64,000 nt of DNA from Paenibacillus_G elgii_A (GTDB taxonomy: Bacteria > Bacillota > Bacilli > Paenibacillales > NBRC-103111): positions 1-64,000 of the forward strand of contig JBHJMN010000010.1 of the NCBI GenBank assembly GCA_042219835.1, written 5' to 3'. The notes under the pieces were generated by a model. It was not told the origin of the DNA, searched no databases, and worked only from the letters and a program-made list of their open reading frames with translations. Positions 8,840-18,109 of the stretch are shown here, in pieces. The translations under genes were made by a program, and so were the position numbers. Numbering within the stretch: the first letter of the stretch is position 1; the number at the start of each line of letters is the position of its first letter.

Positions 8840-9850
8840 TTAGTGAATCCGCTGCCCGCTGCGGGACGATTCATAAATGTCCGTCACCAGCCGGAGCGCT
8901 TTGTAGCCCTCGGGCCCGTTCAGCGGGTAAGGCCTTCCCTCCAGCACATGCTCGTAAAAATCGCGGATTTGGTAGCCGTGGCTGACGCCCCAGTACGATT
9001 TTTCCCCGAGATCGTTCGGCGCCGGCTCGCTCAGAACCGCCGAAGTGCCGTTTTGATGCAAAAACAACGTATCGCCCAGCAAGTGCAGCCGTCCTTGCTC
9101 GAACACCAGCTCCACCTCCACCGGGGAGTTGACGCCGTATGCATTCGTCGCATAAAACACCGCCGTCGCGCCGCTGGCAAATACCAAATGGGCATGCGCC
9201 GAATCTTCAACCTCGATGACGCCTTCGAGCGCATCGGTCGAAATCGAGCCCTTGATGCTCTCCACCTCGCCGCCGAACCATTGCAGTAAATCGAGCGTAT
9301 GAATCGCTTGGTTAATGAGCACGCCGCCGCCCTCCGTCGCCCAGCGCCCCTTCCATGCGGTTTCGTAATACTGCGGACTGCGGTGCCAGGTCACGATGCC
9401 TTTCATGCAGAGCAGCTTGCCGAGCTCCCCCGAATCGATCGCTTGCTTCATGCGGACGGAAGCGGGATTGTACCGGTTCTGAAAAATGACGCCGAGCTGC
9501 ACGTTCGTATACTTCGCTGCCGCCTCCAGCATCGTGCGCGCCGACGCTTTGTTCTCGGCCATCGGCTTCTCCGTCAGCACATGCTTGCCTGCCGCCAGCG
9601 CATCGACCGTCATGGGAGCATGCAAATCATGGCCCGTACATACGTGGATGACGTCGATATCGCTGCGCTTCAGCATGTCGCGATAATCCGCGTAATAATC
9701 GCAGCCGTACCGCTGCGCCGTTTGCCGCCCGACCGTTTCGTCCGTATCGACAACCGCCTTCAAATCGGCCAAGCCATGCTTGGCGATCGCTTGCAAATGA
9801 ACGCCGGCAATCGCGCCGCAGCCGATCAGAGCCGTACCTAAACGTTTCAC
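8840..9850 (-). CDS. Gfo/Idh/MocA-family oxidoreductase
   Basis: This predicted NAD(P)-dependent sugar or inositol-type dehydrogenase has 336 residues. The nucleotide-binding motif GCGAIAGVH is at the N terminus and the family EKP motif (LTEKPMAEN) is near residue 94. The C-terminal half is the usual mixed alpha/beta substrate domain. AGGTGA five bases before GTG 9850 favours that start; an in-frame GTG at 9859 is possible. The upstream DCC-family gene runs the same way with a 123-base gap. The substrate is unknown. Confidence 0.86.
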   Translation of the reverse strand: MKRLGTALIGCGAIAGVHLQAIAKHGLADLKAVVDTDETVGRQTAQRYGCDYYADYRDMLKRSDIDVIHVCTGHDLHAPMTVDALAAGKHVLTEKPMAENKASARTMLEAAAKYTNVQLGVIFQNRYNPASVRMKQAIDSGELGKLLCMKGIVTWHRSPQYYETAWKGRWATEGGGVLINQAIHTLDLLQWFGGEVESIKGSISTDALEGVIEVEDSAHAHLVFASGATAVFYATNAYGVNSPVEVELVFEQGRLHLLGDTLFLHQNGTSAVLSEPAPNDLGEKSYWGVSHGYQIRDFYEHVLEGRPYPLNGPEGYKALRLVTDIYESSRSGQRIH

Positions 9851-9973
9851 AAGGTTCACCTAGTTTCATCAGTGGTAGAGTATCTCATGTTCAATCGGCT
9901 TATCGGGGTTCCCCTTGGGCAGTACCGCAACCGATAAAACGAGGAGGAGGAAGCACGATGTGCAGCATCCCCC

Positions 9974-10408
9974 TCACGTATCGAGAAACCGTTCCCGCAC
10001 TTCGGGGGGCGGCAGCATGCAGGAATCGCTTTTTCCGAAAAAGCGATACCGGTTCGCGGCGATCCAGCGATAAACCAAATCCCGCAGCGGCCGTGGGACG
10101 ACGATAAACGCATAAAGCAAAGGCCATGCCCCGCCCAGCCTGCGAAGCACCCGAAGCCCCGCGGTCGAGCGCGTGTACACCCGGCCCTGCTCAAGCAGCA
10201 CGAACGTATTCAATTCGGCAGGGTCGATCCCGTGCCGCCGCAGCAGGCGGCTTCCGGTCTCGGATTGGATGGCGACGAACCGGAAGGCGGCGTTTCGATC
10301 GCGGGGAACAATAAACTGCACGACCCGTTGGCAAAATCCGCACACCCCGTCGTAAAACACAAGCGGATGCCGCTCCGCTTCCGCATCCTTGCGTGAGCTC
10401 TTCTCCAT
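9974..10408 (-). CDS. DCC-family thiol-disulfide oxidoreductase (DUF393)
   Basis: This 144-residue protein begins, after a short charged leader, with FYDGVCGFCQRVV, the D-x-x-C-x-x-C mark of the DCC/YuxK family. FRFVAIQSE and the C-terminal YRFFGK also fit the family. ATG 10408 has AAGGAGG about nine bases upstream; the reading frame stays open further upstream but without a ribosome site. Family members are predicted thiol oxidoreductases with poorly known targets. Confidence 0.82.
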   Translation of the reverse strand: MEKSSRKDAEAERHPLVFYDGVCGFCQRVVQFIVPRDRNAAFRFVAIQSETGSRLLRRHGIDPAELNTFVLLEQGRVYTRSTAGLRVLRRLGGAWPLLYAFIVVPRPLRDLVYRWIAANRYRFFGKSDSCMLPPPEVRERFLDT

Positions 10409-10479
10409 CGCCTTCCGCCTCCTTCGGCAAGCCTTACTTTCTTCTATTGTACACCATACGCGTTCTTTTGGCGCTTTTA

Positions 10480-10525
10480 AAAAAGACCGGTCCCGGCAGA
10501 CGACTTCTGCGTCTCCGGGACCGGT
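10480..10525 (-). terminator. Terminator of the AraC-type regulator
   Basis: On the minus strand ACCGGTCCCGG (10515-10525) pairs with CCGGGACCGGT (10486-10496) and is followed by CTTTTTT. Confidence 0.88.
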
Positions 10526-10562
10526 AGTGGGTAATGGAACTCCCATAATGGAGAGCTGCCGC

Positions 10563-11345
10563 CTAACGTTTCTTTTCCCGTTCGTTCATGTAGAGGGAAG
10601 GCTTCTCGCCCGTGATCCGTTTGAAGGTGCGCTGAAAATACGACTGGTCGCAATAGCCCAGATGGTCGGCGATGTCACCTATTGTCAGCTCCGAATGCCG
10701 GAGCAAATATTTGGACGCTTCGATCCGCAGCGCATGAACGTATTCCCCGATCGTTTGCCCGGTCGTTTCCTTGAAGATCGTTGCCGCATAGGCTGGACTT
10801 TTGCCGATGAACCGGCCGAGCTCTTCCTTCGTCACTTTTTCCCGGTAATGCTCTTGTACATACTTTTTCATCTGGGCGGTCTGCGCGCTCTTGACATCCG
10901 GTCTGCGGAAGGCGTCATAGTCCCGATTGAACTCGGCCAGCAGATCTAGCAGAAGGCTCAGACACTTCACCTGGTAATAATCGGGCTGGTCCGTCCATTG
11001 TGCATGCAGCTTCTTCATCAGCCGCAGCAGCAGGTCCATATTTCTCGGCTTAAACACAATCGGCCCGGCTTCGTTCAGCACCGGCAGCCAGCCCGCTTCC
11101 GGTTCTGCGGTGAACTCGACACGGTATTTCTCGTGAGCGACGGTCGGAATGCTCTTGGCGTAAAACAGCACGTCGCGCGGCACAAACAGCACGTCGCCTT
11201 TGTCCATCACAATCTTCTCATGGCGGACCCAGTAGCAGCATTTCCCGTAGGCTACGGCATGAAGCGAATAGGCCGCCGGACTGTCCTCGGAGGCGATGTT
11301 CCATCCGTGCCCCAAATCGTGGGCCGAAGCCAATAGCCGAATCAT
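10563..11345 (-). CDS. AraC-family transcriptional regulator
   Basis: This 260-residue protein has an N-terminal cupin-like ligand domain and a C-terminal double HTH. The first HTH is near VTKEELGRFIGKSPAYAATIF and the second near LTIGDIADHLGYCDQSYFQRTFKRITGEKP, with the family signature at the end. AAGGAGGTG sits just before ATG 11345. It is divergent from pyruvate kinase and upstream of the DCC and Gfo/Idh genes. Its own terminator separates it from them, so its target is unknown. Confidence 0.9.
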   Translation of the reverse strand: MIRLLASAHDLGHGWNIASEDSPAAYSLHAVAYGKCCYWVRHEKIVMDKGDVLFVPRDVLFYAKSIPTVAHEKYRVEFTAEPEAGWLPVLNEAGPIVFKPRNMDLLLRLMKKLHAQWTDQPDYYQVKCLSLLLDLLAEFNRDYDAFRRPDVKSAQTAQMKKYVQEHYREKVTKEELGRFIGKSPAYAATIFKETTGQTIGEYVHALRIEASKYLLRHSELTIGDIADHLGYCDQSYFQRTFKRITGEKPSLYMNEREKKR

Positions 11346-11521
11346 TCCCGCACCTCCTTCACAAGATGATCAAACTATTTTACAAAAAGTGTACTATATT
11401 TCATAGTCCAACGGCAATTTTTTCGTTACAATACGTTCATCACAGACATCATGCACCTGCCCGGAAATTCGGAGATGACGGAATCCCGGATGTCCGGACA
11501 AGCCGAAGGAGAATGAGACCC

Positions 11522-12949
11522 ATGCGAAAAACGAAAATTGTATGTACGATCGGCCCGTCCTGCGAGACGGTGGAACAGTTGAAAAAGCTGATTGAGGCGG
11601 GGATGAACGTCGCCCGGCTGAACTTTGCCCACGGCGAGCCGGCCGAGCACAGCAGCCGCATTGCAAATATCCGGCAAGCCGGGAAAGAGCTGAACCGGCC
11701 CATTGCCATTATGATCGATATCAAAGGCCCCGAAATCCGCACCGGCAAGCTGGTTGAAGCTTCGTACACGTTGAAGCAAAACGAGCAGGTCGTGCTGACG
11801 ACCGAGCCGATTCTTGGGGACGGGCAGCGCATTCCCGTATCGTATCCGGACCTCCCGAAGGATGTATCCATCGGCACGTCCATCCTGATCGACGACGGGC
11901 TGATCGAGCTGAAGGTGGAAGAAATCGCAGGCACGGAAATCCGCTGCCGCATCTTGAACGGCGGTGTCCTGAAGGCGCGCAAAGGCGTCAACCTTCCCGG
12001 CGTGAGCACCTCGCTGCCCGGCGTGACGGAGCGGGATATTGAGCATATCCGTTTCGGGGTGCGGGAAGGCATCGACATGATTGCCATGTCGTTCGTCCGC
12101 AAAGCGGCAGACGTGCTGGAAGTACGGCATCTTCTGGAGCAGTACGGGGCGCCCGACATTCAAATCATTTCGAAAATCGAAAACCTGGAAGGCGTCGACA
12201 ATCTGGATGAAATTCTGGAAGCTTCGGACGGCTTGATGGTGGCGCGTGGGGATTTGGGCGTGGAAATTCCGGTCGAAGACGTGCCTATCATTCAAAAGCA
12301 GATGATCCAAAAGTGCAACCGGGCCGGTAAACCGGTCATTACGGCGACGCACATGCTCGACTCGATGCAAAACAATCCGCGTCCGACCCGCGCGGAAGCA
12401 AGCGACGTTGCCAACGCCGTGCTCGACGGCTCCGATGCCGTGATGCTGTCCGGGGAAACGGCCTCGGGCAAATACCCGGTCGAATCGGTTGCCACGATGG
12501 CGCGCATTGCTGAGCAGACCGAATCGTCGCCGGATTACGGCAAGCGCAAGCTGGGCCACGTGCTGGTCCGCAGCAGCGTGACCGAGGCGATCAGCCAGGC
12601 TGTCGTCGGTTCGGCCGACGATCTGAACGCCAAGGCGATTCTGACCTCCACCGCGACCGGCTTCACTGCCCGCATGGTGTCCAAATATCGTCCTGACGCT
12701 CCGATCGTAGCGATCACGCCGAACGAGACGGTCATGCGGAATTTGAATTTGGTATGGGGCGTCGTCCCGATCCTGGGCGAACCGGTCAGCTCGACGGACG
12801 AGCTGTTCTCCTCCGTCGTCAGCCGCGGAACAAAAGAAGGCTTGCTGGAAGCCGACGATCTGGTCGTTATAACGGCCGGGGTGCCTCTCGGAAGCACAGG
12901 CACGACCAACCTCATCAAGATCCAGCATGTGTCCGATTTGATGCATTAA
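11522..12949 (+). CDS. pyk: Pyruvate kinase
   Basis: This enzyme converts phosphoenolpyruvate and ADP to pyruvate and ATP in the last step of glycolysis. The 475-residue protein begins MRKTKIVCTIGPSCET. The active-site region ISKIENLEGVDNLDEIL and the loop MVARGDLGVEIP followed by CNRAGKPVITATHMLDSM are present. AAGGAG at 11506-11511 is ten bases before ATG 11522, so the longer open frame upstream is not coding. It lacks the extra C-terminal PEP-utilizer-like domain of the 585-residue Bacillus enzyme, so it is the short form. A terminator follows directly. Confidence 0.96.
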   Translation: MRKTKIVCTIGPSCETVEQLKKLIEAGMNVARLNFAHGEPAEHSSRIANIRQAGKELNRPIAIMIDIKGPEIRTGKLVEASYTLKQNEQVVLTTEPILGDGQRIPVSYPDLPKDVSIGTSILIDDGLIELKVEEIAGTEIRCRILNGGVLKARKGVNLPGVSTSLPGVTERDIEHIRFGVREGIDMIAMSFVRKAADVLEVRHLLEQYGAPDIQIISKIENLEGVDNLDEILEASDGLMVARGDLGVEIPVEDVPIIQKQMIQKCNRAGKPVITATHMLDSMQNNPRPTRAEASDVANAVLDGSDAVMLSGETASGKYPVESVATMARIAEQTESSPDYGKRKLGHVLVRSSVTEAISQAVVGSADDLNAKAILTSTATGFTARMVSKYRPDAPIVAITPNETVMRNLNLVWGVVPILGEPVSSTDELFSSVVSRGTKEGLLEADDLVVITAGVPLGSTGTTNLIKIQHVSDLMH

Positions 12950-12958
12950 AATAAACGC

Positions 12959-13024
12959 AAAGGGATGACAAGCGTCCGCGCGTCGAGGCTCAGCCTGCCG
13001 ACGGTCGCCGTCATCCCTTTTTTA
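12959..13024 (+). terminator. Terminator of pyk
   Basis: AAGGGATGAC near 12960-12969 pairs with GTCATCCCTT near 13010-13019, followed by TTTT. The loop is unusually long, about 40 bases. Confidence 0.8.
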
Positions 13025-13074
13025 AAACCGATCCGCTCGCTCAAGCGGGACCTTGCTTTTGCTTCATCGAACGA

Positions 13075-13866
13075 CTAAAGCTTCGCCGTAAACGCAAGGA
13101 TCGCCTGTGCCAGTTCGCCCGGCGCTTCCATCATGCTCATGTGACCGGCCCCGTCAATCTGACTGCGCTGAAAAGTCTCCTTGTCGACGGAGAACGTACG
13201 CTGCGGCGGAATGATCTGATCGCCCGTACCGGCGACAAGCAGCACCGGCACCTGCGCTGCGGACAATACGGCGTTACGGTCCGGCCGCTGCCGCATCCCT
13301 TCCAGCGTACGAACTGCGCCTTCCGCGCCGGTGCCCAGCCCGATCTCCTTCGCTTTGCGCACCGCCTCCGGCATCGTCTCCAGATGGGCTGGAGCGAACA
13401 GCTTCGGGATCAATCCTTCGATAAACGTCGGCAGCCCCTGCTCCCGGATCGTCTCCATCGCCTTCAGCCGGCCTTCCTTGCCCTTCTCGTCGTCCGGAAA
13501 CGCGGTCGAATGAAGCAAGCCGAACGCGAGCAGCTTGTCCTCATGCTTCTCAGCCAGCGCGAGCGTCACGTACCCGCCCAGCGAATGACCGAGCACGACC
13601 GGACGGCCGATCTTCAGCCGGTCGATTAACGCCGCGATATCGTCGGCCATCGCCTCCATCGCATACGTCCCTTCGGGGGCGTCGGATGCGCCGTGCCCGC
13701 GCAGATCCGGTATAATCAACCGGCAGCGGCCTTCGAGCAGCGGCGCGACTTCGGCAAAATAGGCCGAGCTCCCGCAAAAGCCGTGAAGCAAAACGACAGG
13801 GATTCCCTGCCCCCGGTCGATGTAGGCCAGCCTCGTGCCGTTTACATCCGCATACTGCTTGTCCAT
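13075..13866 (-). CDS. Alpha/beta hydrolase (esterase or haloperoxidase-like)
   Basis: This cytoplasmic 263-residue hydrolase shows the oxyanion loop LHGFCGSSAYF, the nucleophile in GHSLGGYV, an acid in AGTGDQIIP and a histidine in GAGHMSMMEAP. GAGGAG nine bases before ATG 13866 sets the start. It stands alone between the convergent pyk terminator and the SLH gene terminator. The substrate is unknown. Confidence 0.86.
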   Translation of the reverse strand: MDKQYADVNGTRLAYIDRGQGIPVVLLHGFCGSSAYFAEVAPLLEGRCRLIIPDLRGHGASDAPEGTYAMEAMADDIAALIDRLKIGRPVVLGHSLGGYVTLALAEKHEDKLLAFGLLHSTAFPDDEKGKEGRLKAMETIREQGLPTFIEGLIPKLFAPAHLETMPEAVRKAKEIGLGTGAEGAVRTLEGMRQRPDRNAVLSAAQVPVLLVAGTGDQIIPPQRTFSVDKETFQRSQIDGAGHMSMMEAPGELAQAILAFTAKL

Positions 13867-13982
13867 GGTGATCCACTCCTCTTTTCGCACGCTATCGATA
13901 GATAGCTTTTAAGGGTATTATACCCGTTTTACCCGGGAATTTCCCCTTGAATCCGAAGCGGCGCCAAGAGAAATGGCAGCAC

Positions 13983-14035
13983 AAAAAAAGAACCGGATGT
14001 CCGCTCCCTCGACGGGGATTGGCGGACATCCGGTT
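13983..14035 (-). terminator. Terminator of the SLH protein gene
   Basis: A 14-base perfect inverted repeat (13991-14004 with 14022-14035) is followed on the minus strand by CTTTTTTT. Confidence 0.9.
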
Positions 14036-14055
14036 TCTGGCGGCGCTCAGGCCGC

Positions 14056-14997
14056 TTAGGATTGCGGATTGGCCGGGCTGACGCTCGTCGCAGCGGCAGG
14101 CTCGGCTATCGGTTTATATTTAGACGACACGTACGTTTCCGCTGTCGGCTCGGTAATCGCCTGGGTGTTCATGCTGTCCGGCTTCGGATCGCTTAACGTG
14201 TACGTAATCACTGCCCTGCCGTCCGCTTCGAACCGGATGCCGCTAATCACGATACCGTAGCCGCCGGTCGGCTTCTCGCCGCGGGACAGTATGACTTTGT
14301 TCACGCCGTCGTTCACTTTTTCTACCGTTACTTTAACGTCTTCCTGCGGAGCCGGCTTTGGCGCATTCGCGTGCGATTCGACGAACTTGATCGCGCTATG
14401 CAGCCAGACGGCCGCCTCGCCGCGGGTCAGCTCCCGCCTTGGATAAAACTTCGCATCCTCTCCCAATTTGACCAGCTTGTGCAGCACCATCCGCTGCACG
14501 CTGCCGCTCGCCTTCGGATCGATCTCGTCCTGATCGGCAAAGACGACGGCCATGTTGACGACAGGGTACATCCCTTTCGTATCGATCGCATGGATCAGCA
14601 GATCTGCGTACTGCTCGCGGGTAATCGAGCCGTTCGGGTCGACATCCTTCGGAATCGGCAGGCCGTTCAGTTGAGCGATTACGAAAGACTCGGCGTACCA
14701 CGCGTCATCCGGAACGTTCGTATAGTAATCTGAAGCTTCGGGCTCCTTGATGAAGCGCATCGCATCGATATTCAAATTCAACCCTTTGACCAGCATATGA
14801 ACGGTTTGCGCATAGCTGGCTTTTCCCATCGGGACAAAATGCTCGCCGTCCACTCCGCTGACGATTCCGCGCTGCTTCAATGCCATGATCGGCTCCCTCT
14901 GATCGGCGCTCAGATCGTTAAATGCCGAGGCCGAACCGACTGCCAAGCTGCCGAACAGCGCTGCCGCCGACAGGAATGCCACTGTTTTTTTCATCAT
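14056..14997 (-). CDS. Secreted SLH-domain protein with PrcB-like C-terminal domain
   Basis: This cell-surface protein of 313 residues has a signal peptide ending near ASA (residues 1-26). Three SLH-type repeats span about residues 27-80, 90-145 and 150-210 (for example FNDLSADQREPIMALKQRGI and ELTRGEAAVWLHSAI). SLH repeats bind pyruvylated wall polymer. The remainder contains LSRGEKPTGGYGIVISG, which resembles the PrcB C-terminal domain found in protease-complex proteins. AAAGGTGG nine bases before ATG 14997 supports this start. The 375 bases upstream (15003-15380) hold no convincing gene on either strand. Confidence 0.83.
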   Translation of the reverse strand: MMKKTVAFLSAAALFGSLAVGSASAFNDLSADQREPIMALKQRGIVSGVDGEHFVPMGKASYAQTVHMLVKGLNLNIDAMRFIKEPEASDYYTNVPDDAWYAESFVIAQLNGLPIPKDVDPNGSITREQYADLLIHAIDTKGMYPVVNMAVVFADQDEIDPKASGSVQRMVLHKLVKLGEDAKFYPRRELTRGEAAVWLHSAIKFVESHANAPKPAPQEDVKVTVEKVNDGVNKVILSRGEKPTGGYGIVISGIRFEADGRAVITYTLSDPKPDSMNTQAITEPTAETYVSSKYKPIAEPAAATSVSPANPQS

Positions 14998-15328
14998 AAT
15001 CAAGAACCACCTTTCGCTGGTTTTTTCAGAGTTATTTACTAGACGGAGGGAGCCTGTCCAAGGTTGCAGGAAAGCTTATACAGCGGCGCCCGTTTCGAGG
15101 CATGTTCCGAAAAGTGACGCATAAGCTGTGATGAATACCGCGCCGCTTTACCTGCCCATCCCCGGTACGAATCCGTACAATGACCGCTGTTGACGAATAA
15201 ATATTCGGAAAAACCCTTTTCACCGTTCCCAACCGCGGAGGTCTGTGCTATTATGAGGGGGTATGCTGGAAAATTGTCGTATTTTGTATTTTTTTGAAGA
15301 ATCGTCTCTAAAAATATTCCCCTGCATA

Positions 15329-15387
15329 TTGACCGTTTATGAAAAAGAATGGTAAAGTATTTATCACCTACTAATTCCATTGGAATT
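15329..15387 (+). promoter_or_regulatory. Promoter and 7-1-7 operator of the ribose-type ABC operon
   Basis: TTGACC (15329-15334) and TAAAGT (15353-15358) are spaced 18 bases apart. A perfect dyad, AATTCCA-T-TGGAATT, lies at 15373-15387 just after the expected start, a good place for a repressor. No cognate regulator gene is adjacent. Confidence 0.6.
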
Positions 15388-15424
15388 ATATAATTATAAC
15401 GATTCGGGGGAGGAACTCATCATC

Positions 15425-16525
15425 ATGTCTCATTGGAGAAAAAGCGTCCTGCTGGTACTCATCTTCGTGCTTTCGATCGGCATGATCGCTTGCGGCGCGA
15501 AACCGCAGGCTGCCGAGCAAGGCGGCAAGCCGGAGGGCGCGAACGCCCAAAGCAGCGCGGACAATCCGCTCGCGAATAAAAAGATCGCGCTTATTATGCA
15601 AATCAACCTCGGCACCTTCTCCGCGCAGTATATTGAAGGCGTGAAGGAGCAGGTCGAGAAGCTCGGCGGCAAAGTAACCGTCACTCCGGCCGACGGCGAC
15701 CTTGCCAAAATGGCTTCGAACCTCGACGCCGCTATCAACCAGAAGGTTGACGGCATCTTGATTGACCACGGTACCGCAGCAGCGCTTGAAGCAGGTGTGA
15801 AGCGGGCGCTGGAGAAAAAAATACCGGTCGTCGCCTTCGACGCCGATCTGAAGGTTCCGGGCGTAACCGTGCTGGAGCAGGGCGACGCCAAGATGGCCGA
15901 AATGACGCTGGATAAGCTGGCGAAAGACATCGGCGGTAAAGGCAACATTGTGAAAATCTGGGTTGCGGGCTTCGCCCCGATGGAACGCCGTCAAGTCGCT
16001 TATAAGGAGTTCCAGGACAAAAACAAGGACATTAAGGAAATCGCCGCTTTCGGCGCCGCTTCGCAAAACACCGCTCTGGATACGCAAGCGCAAATGGAAG
16101 CGATTCTGAAGAAATATCCGAACAAAGGCGACATCGCGGCCGTATGGACCGCTTGGGACGAGTTCGCCAAAGGCGCCTCGCAGGCCATTCAGCAAGCGGG
16201 CCGCACGGAAATTAAAGTCTACGGCATCGATATGAGCGACGAGGACCTGCAAATAATCCAGGATCAAAAGAGCCCGTGGGTCGCTTCCGCCGCCGTCGAT
16301 CCGAAGGATATCGGCCGCATCCAGGTTCGTTACCTGTACCAAAAGCTTCACGGCGACCAAACGCCGGATAACGTCGTTCTTGACCCAGTGTTCGTCTCCC
16401 GCGAGCAGCTGCCGCAGCAGCAGATCTCGACCGCTCAGCTCAGCGAGCACGTGAAAGGCTGGGGCAACAGCCAGCAAGGCTACACCGATTGGCTGAAGAA
16501 AGCCGAGAAACCGGCGGCCAAGTAA
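15425..16525 (+). CDS. Sugar ABC transporter substrate-binding lipoprotein (ribose type)
   Basis: This periplasmic-binding-type lipoprotein of 366 residues has a signal sequence with lipobox IGMIACG (cysteine near residue 23). The body has the Peripla_BP_4 pattern, with KIALIMQINLGTFSAQYIEG and DGILIDHGTAAALEAGVKRA. GGGGGAGG lies 11 bases before ATG 15425. It is first in an operon with an RbsA-type ATPase and an RbsC-type permease. The sugar is not predictable from sequence. Confidence 0.9.
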   Translation: MSHWRKSVLLVLIFVLSIGMIACGAKPQAAEQGGKPEGANAQSSADNPLANKKIALIMQINLGTFSAQYIEGVKEQVEKLGGKVTVTPADGDLAKMASNLDAAINQKVDGILIDHGTAAALEAGVKRALEKKIPVVAFDADLKVPGVTVLEQGDAKMAEMTLDKLAKDIGGKGNIVKIWVAGFAPMERRQVAYKEFQDKNKDIKEIAAFGAASQNTALDTQAQMEAILKKYPNKGDIAAVWTAWDEFAKGASQAIQQAGRTEIKVYGIDMSDEDLQIIQDQKSPWVASAAVDPKDIGRIQVRYLYQKLHGDQTPDNVVLDPVFVSREQLPQQQISTAQLSEHVKGWGNSQQGYTDWLKKAEKPAAK

Positions 16526-16599
16526 CGATCTGCATAACCCAATCCCACCCGCTGCGGAGCCGGTGGGATTTTCCATTGAAGGAGCGTGAGACTGTCCCG

Positions 16600-18105
16600 A
16601 TGACCACTTCCGCAGCTCGATTAGAAATGAAAGGCATATCCAAATCGTTCCCCGGCGTCCGGGCGCTGCATCAAGTCGATTTCGAAGTGCGCGGCGGCGA
16701 AATTCATGCGCTGCTCGGCGCGAACGGAGCCGGAAAAAGCACGCTGATGAAGGTGCTGTCCGGCGCGTACAGGCCCGATGAGGGCAGCATCCGGATCGAC
16801 GGGGCCGCACTGTCGATCGGCGGTCCGCTCGATGCTATCCGCAGCGGTATCCAGTGCGTATATCAAGAGGTCGATACGGCGCTTGTTCCCAGACTGACCG
16901 TAGCGGAAAACATCATGCTGGACCGGCTCACCGCCGGGCGCGGCTGGATCGATTGGAGCGGTCTGCAGCAGGAAGCTTCCCGCGTGCTGGCCGACATCGG
17001 CTTGACCGGCCTGGACGTCCGGCAGCAGGCCGGAGAGCTGTCCATCGCCCAAAAGCAGCTGGTGCTGATCGGCCGGGCGCTGGCGCAAAAGGCGAAGTTT
17101 ATCATTTTCGACGAGCCGACCGCCCCGCTCTCCGGCGAAGAGGCGGAGCAGCTCTTCCGCATCATGAACCGGCTGAAGGCCGACGGCGTCGGCTGCATTT
17201 TCATCTCGCACCGGCTCGGCGAAGTGTTCCGCATCAGCGACCGGGTCACCGTCATGCGGGACGGGCAGCGCATCTCGACAAAAGCGGCGGCGAGCACGGA
17301 CGCGCAAGCCGTCATCGAAGAGATGCTCGGCAAGCCGTTTGAGGAGGAGTTCCCCAAGGCGGAGGCCGCCATTGGCGAGCCGCTGCTCGAAGCGCGCGGC
17401 CTGACCAGCGGCACCAAGGTACGCGGCGTCGATCTGACGGTGCGCCGCGGCGAAATCGTCGGCGTCGTCGGACTGGTCGGCGCGGGCAAAACGGAGCTGT
17501 CGCGCCTTCTGTTCGGCGCCGACCCGCTGGACGCGGGCGAGCTCCGGCTGCGCGGACGCGCGATCAAGCTCCGCGCCCCGGCCGACGCCGTCCGTGAGGG
17601 ACTTGCGCTCATCCCGGAGGAGCGGCGCAAGCAAGGCGTGCTCGTCGAGCTGTCGGTGAAAGCGAATCTCGCATTGACGCTCCTCGAACGGCTCAGCCGG
17701 CTCGGCTTCGTCAATCGCCGCAAGGAAACGGAGAATGCGGATGCCCGCATCTCCGAGCTCGGGATTCAGCCGCCGAACCGGGAGCAGCAGGTCAAATATT
17801 TGAGCGGCGGCAACCAGCAGAAGGTAGCGGTCGGCAAATGGCTGCCGACGGATGCCGAGGTATATTTGTTCGACGAACCGACCAAGGGCGTCGACGTCGG
17901 CGCCAAAAGCGATATTTTCCGCTTGATCGGACGACTCGCTCAAGAAGGGAAAGGCATCGTGTACTTATCGTGCGAAATCGCGGAAATTCTGGGCATTGCC
18001 GACCGGATTCTCGTCATGAGCTACGGACGGATCGTGAAGGAGCTGTCCCGTGACGAAGCGACGCAGGAGAAAATATTGTACTATGCAAGCAGCGGGGAGG
18101 CATAA
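16600..18105 (+). CDS. Sugar ABC transporter ATP-binding protein (RbsA/MglA type)
   Basis: This double-cassette ATPase of 501 residues carries Walker A GANGAGKST and Walker B FIIFDEPTAP in the first half. The second half has a degenerate Walker A (GLVGAGKTEL), the signature LSGGNQQKVAVGKWL and Walker B LFDEPTKGVDVG. This arrangement defines the ribose/galactose group. GAAGGAG lies 15 bases upstream of ATG 16600, farther than usual. The downstream permease start is only four bases after the stop. Confidence 0.93.
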   Translation: MTTSAARLEMKGISKSFPGVRALHQVDFEVRGGEIHALLGANGAGKSTLMKVLSGAYRPDEGSIRIDGAALSIGGPLDAIRSGIQCVYQEVDTALVPRLTVAENIMLDRLTAGRGWIDWSGLQQEASRVLADIGLTGLDVRQQAGELSIAQKQLVLIGRALAQKAKFIIFDEPTAPLSGEEAEQLFRIMNRLKADGVGCIFISHRLGEVFRISDRVTVMRDGQRISTKAAASTDAQAVIEEMLGKPFEEEFPKAEAAIGEPLLEARGLTSGTKVRGVDLTVRRGEIVGVVGLVGAGKTELSRLLFGADPLDAGELRLRGRAIKLRAPADAVREGLALIPEERRKQGVLVELSVKANLALTLLERLSRLGFVNRRKETENADARISELGIQPPNREQQVKYLSGGNQQKVAVGKWLPTDAEVYLFDEPTKGVDVGAKSDIFRLIGRLAQEGKGIVYLSCEIAEILGIADRILVMSYGRIVKELSRDEATQEKILYYASSGEA

Positions 18106-18109
18106 GCAA

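Noticed and set aside
11366..11521. N-terminal extension of pyruvate kinase
   Set aside because: The frame is open but lacks similarity, and a good ribosome site fits ATG 11522.
11426..12946. Long open frame antisense to pyruvate kinase (506 codons)
   Set aside because: Shadow of codon bias in pyk; composition is unlike a real protein and no ribosome site is present.
15003..15380. Riboswitch upstream of the SLH or sugar-binding gene
   Set aside because: The stretch is long and partly structured, but I could not match it to a known riboswitch core.
15386..16810. Long open frame antisense to the sugar-binding protein gene
   Set aside because: Shadow frame; it crosses the real gene and the next gene start and has no ribosome site.
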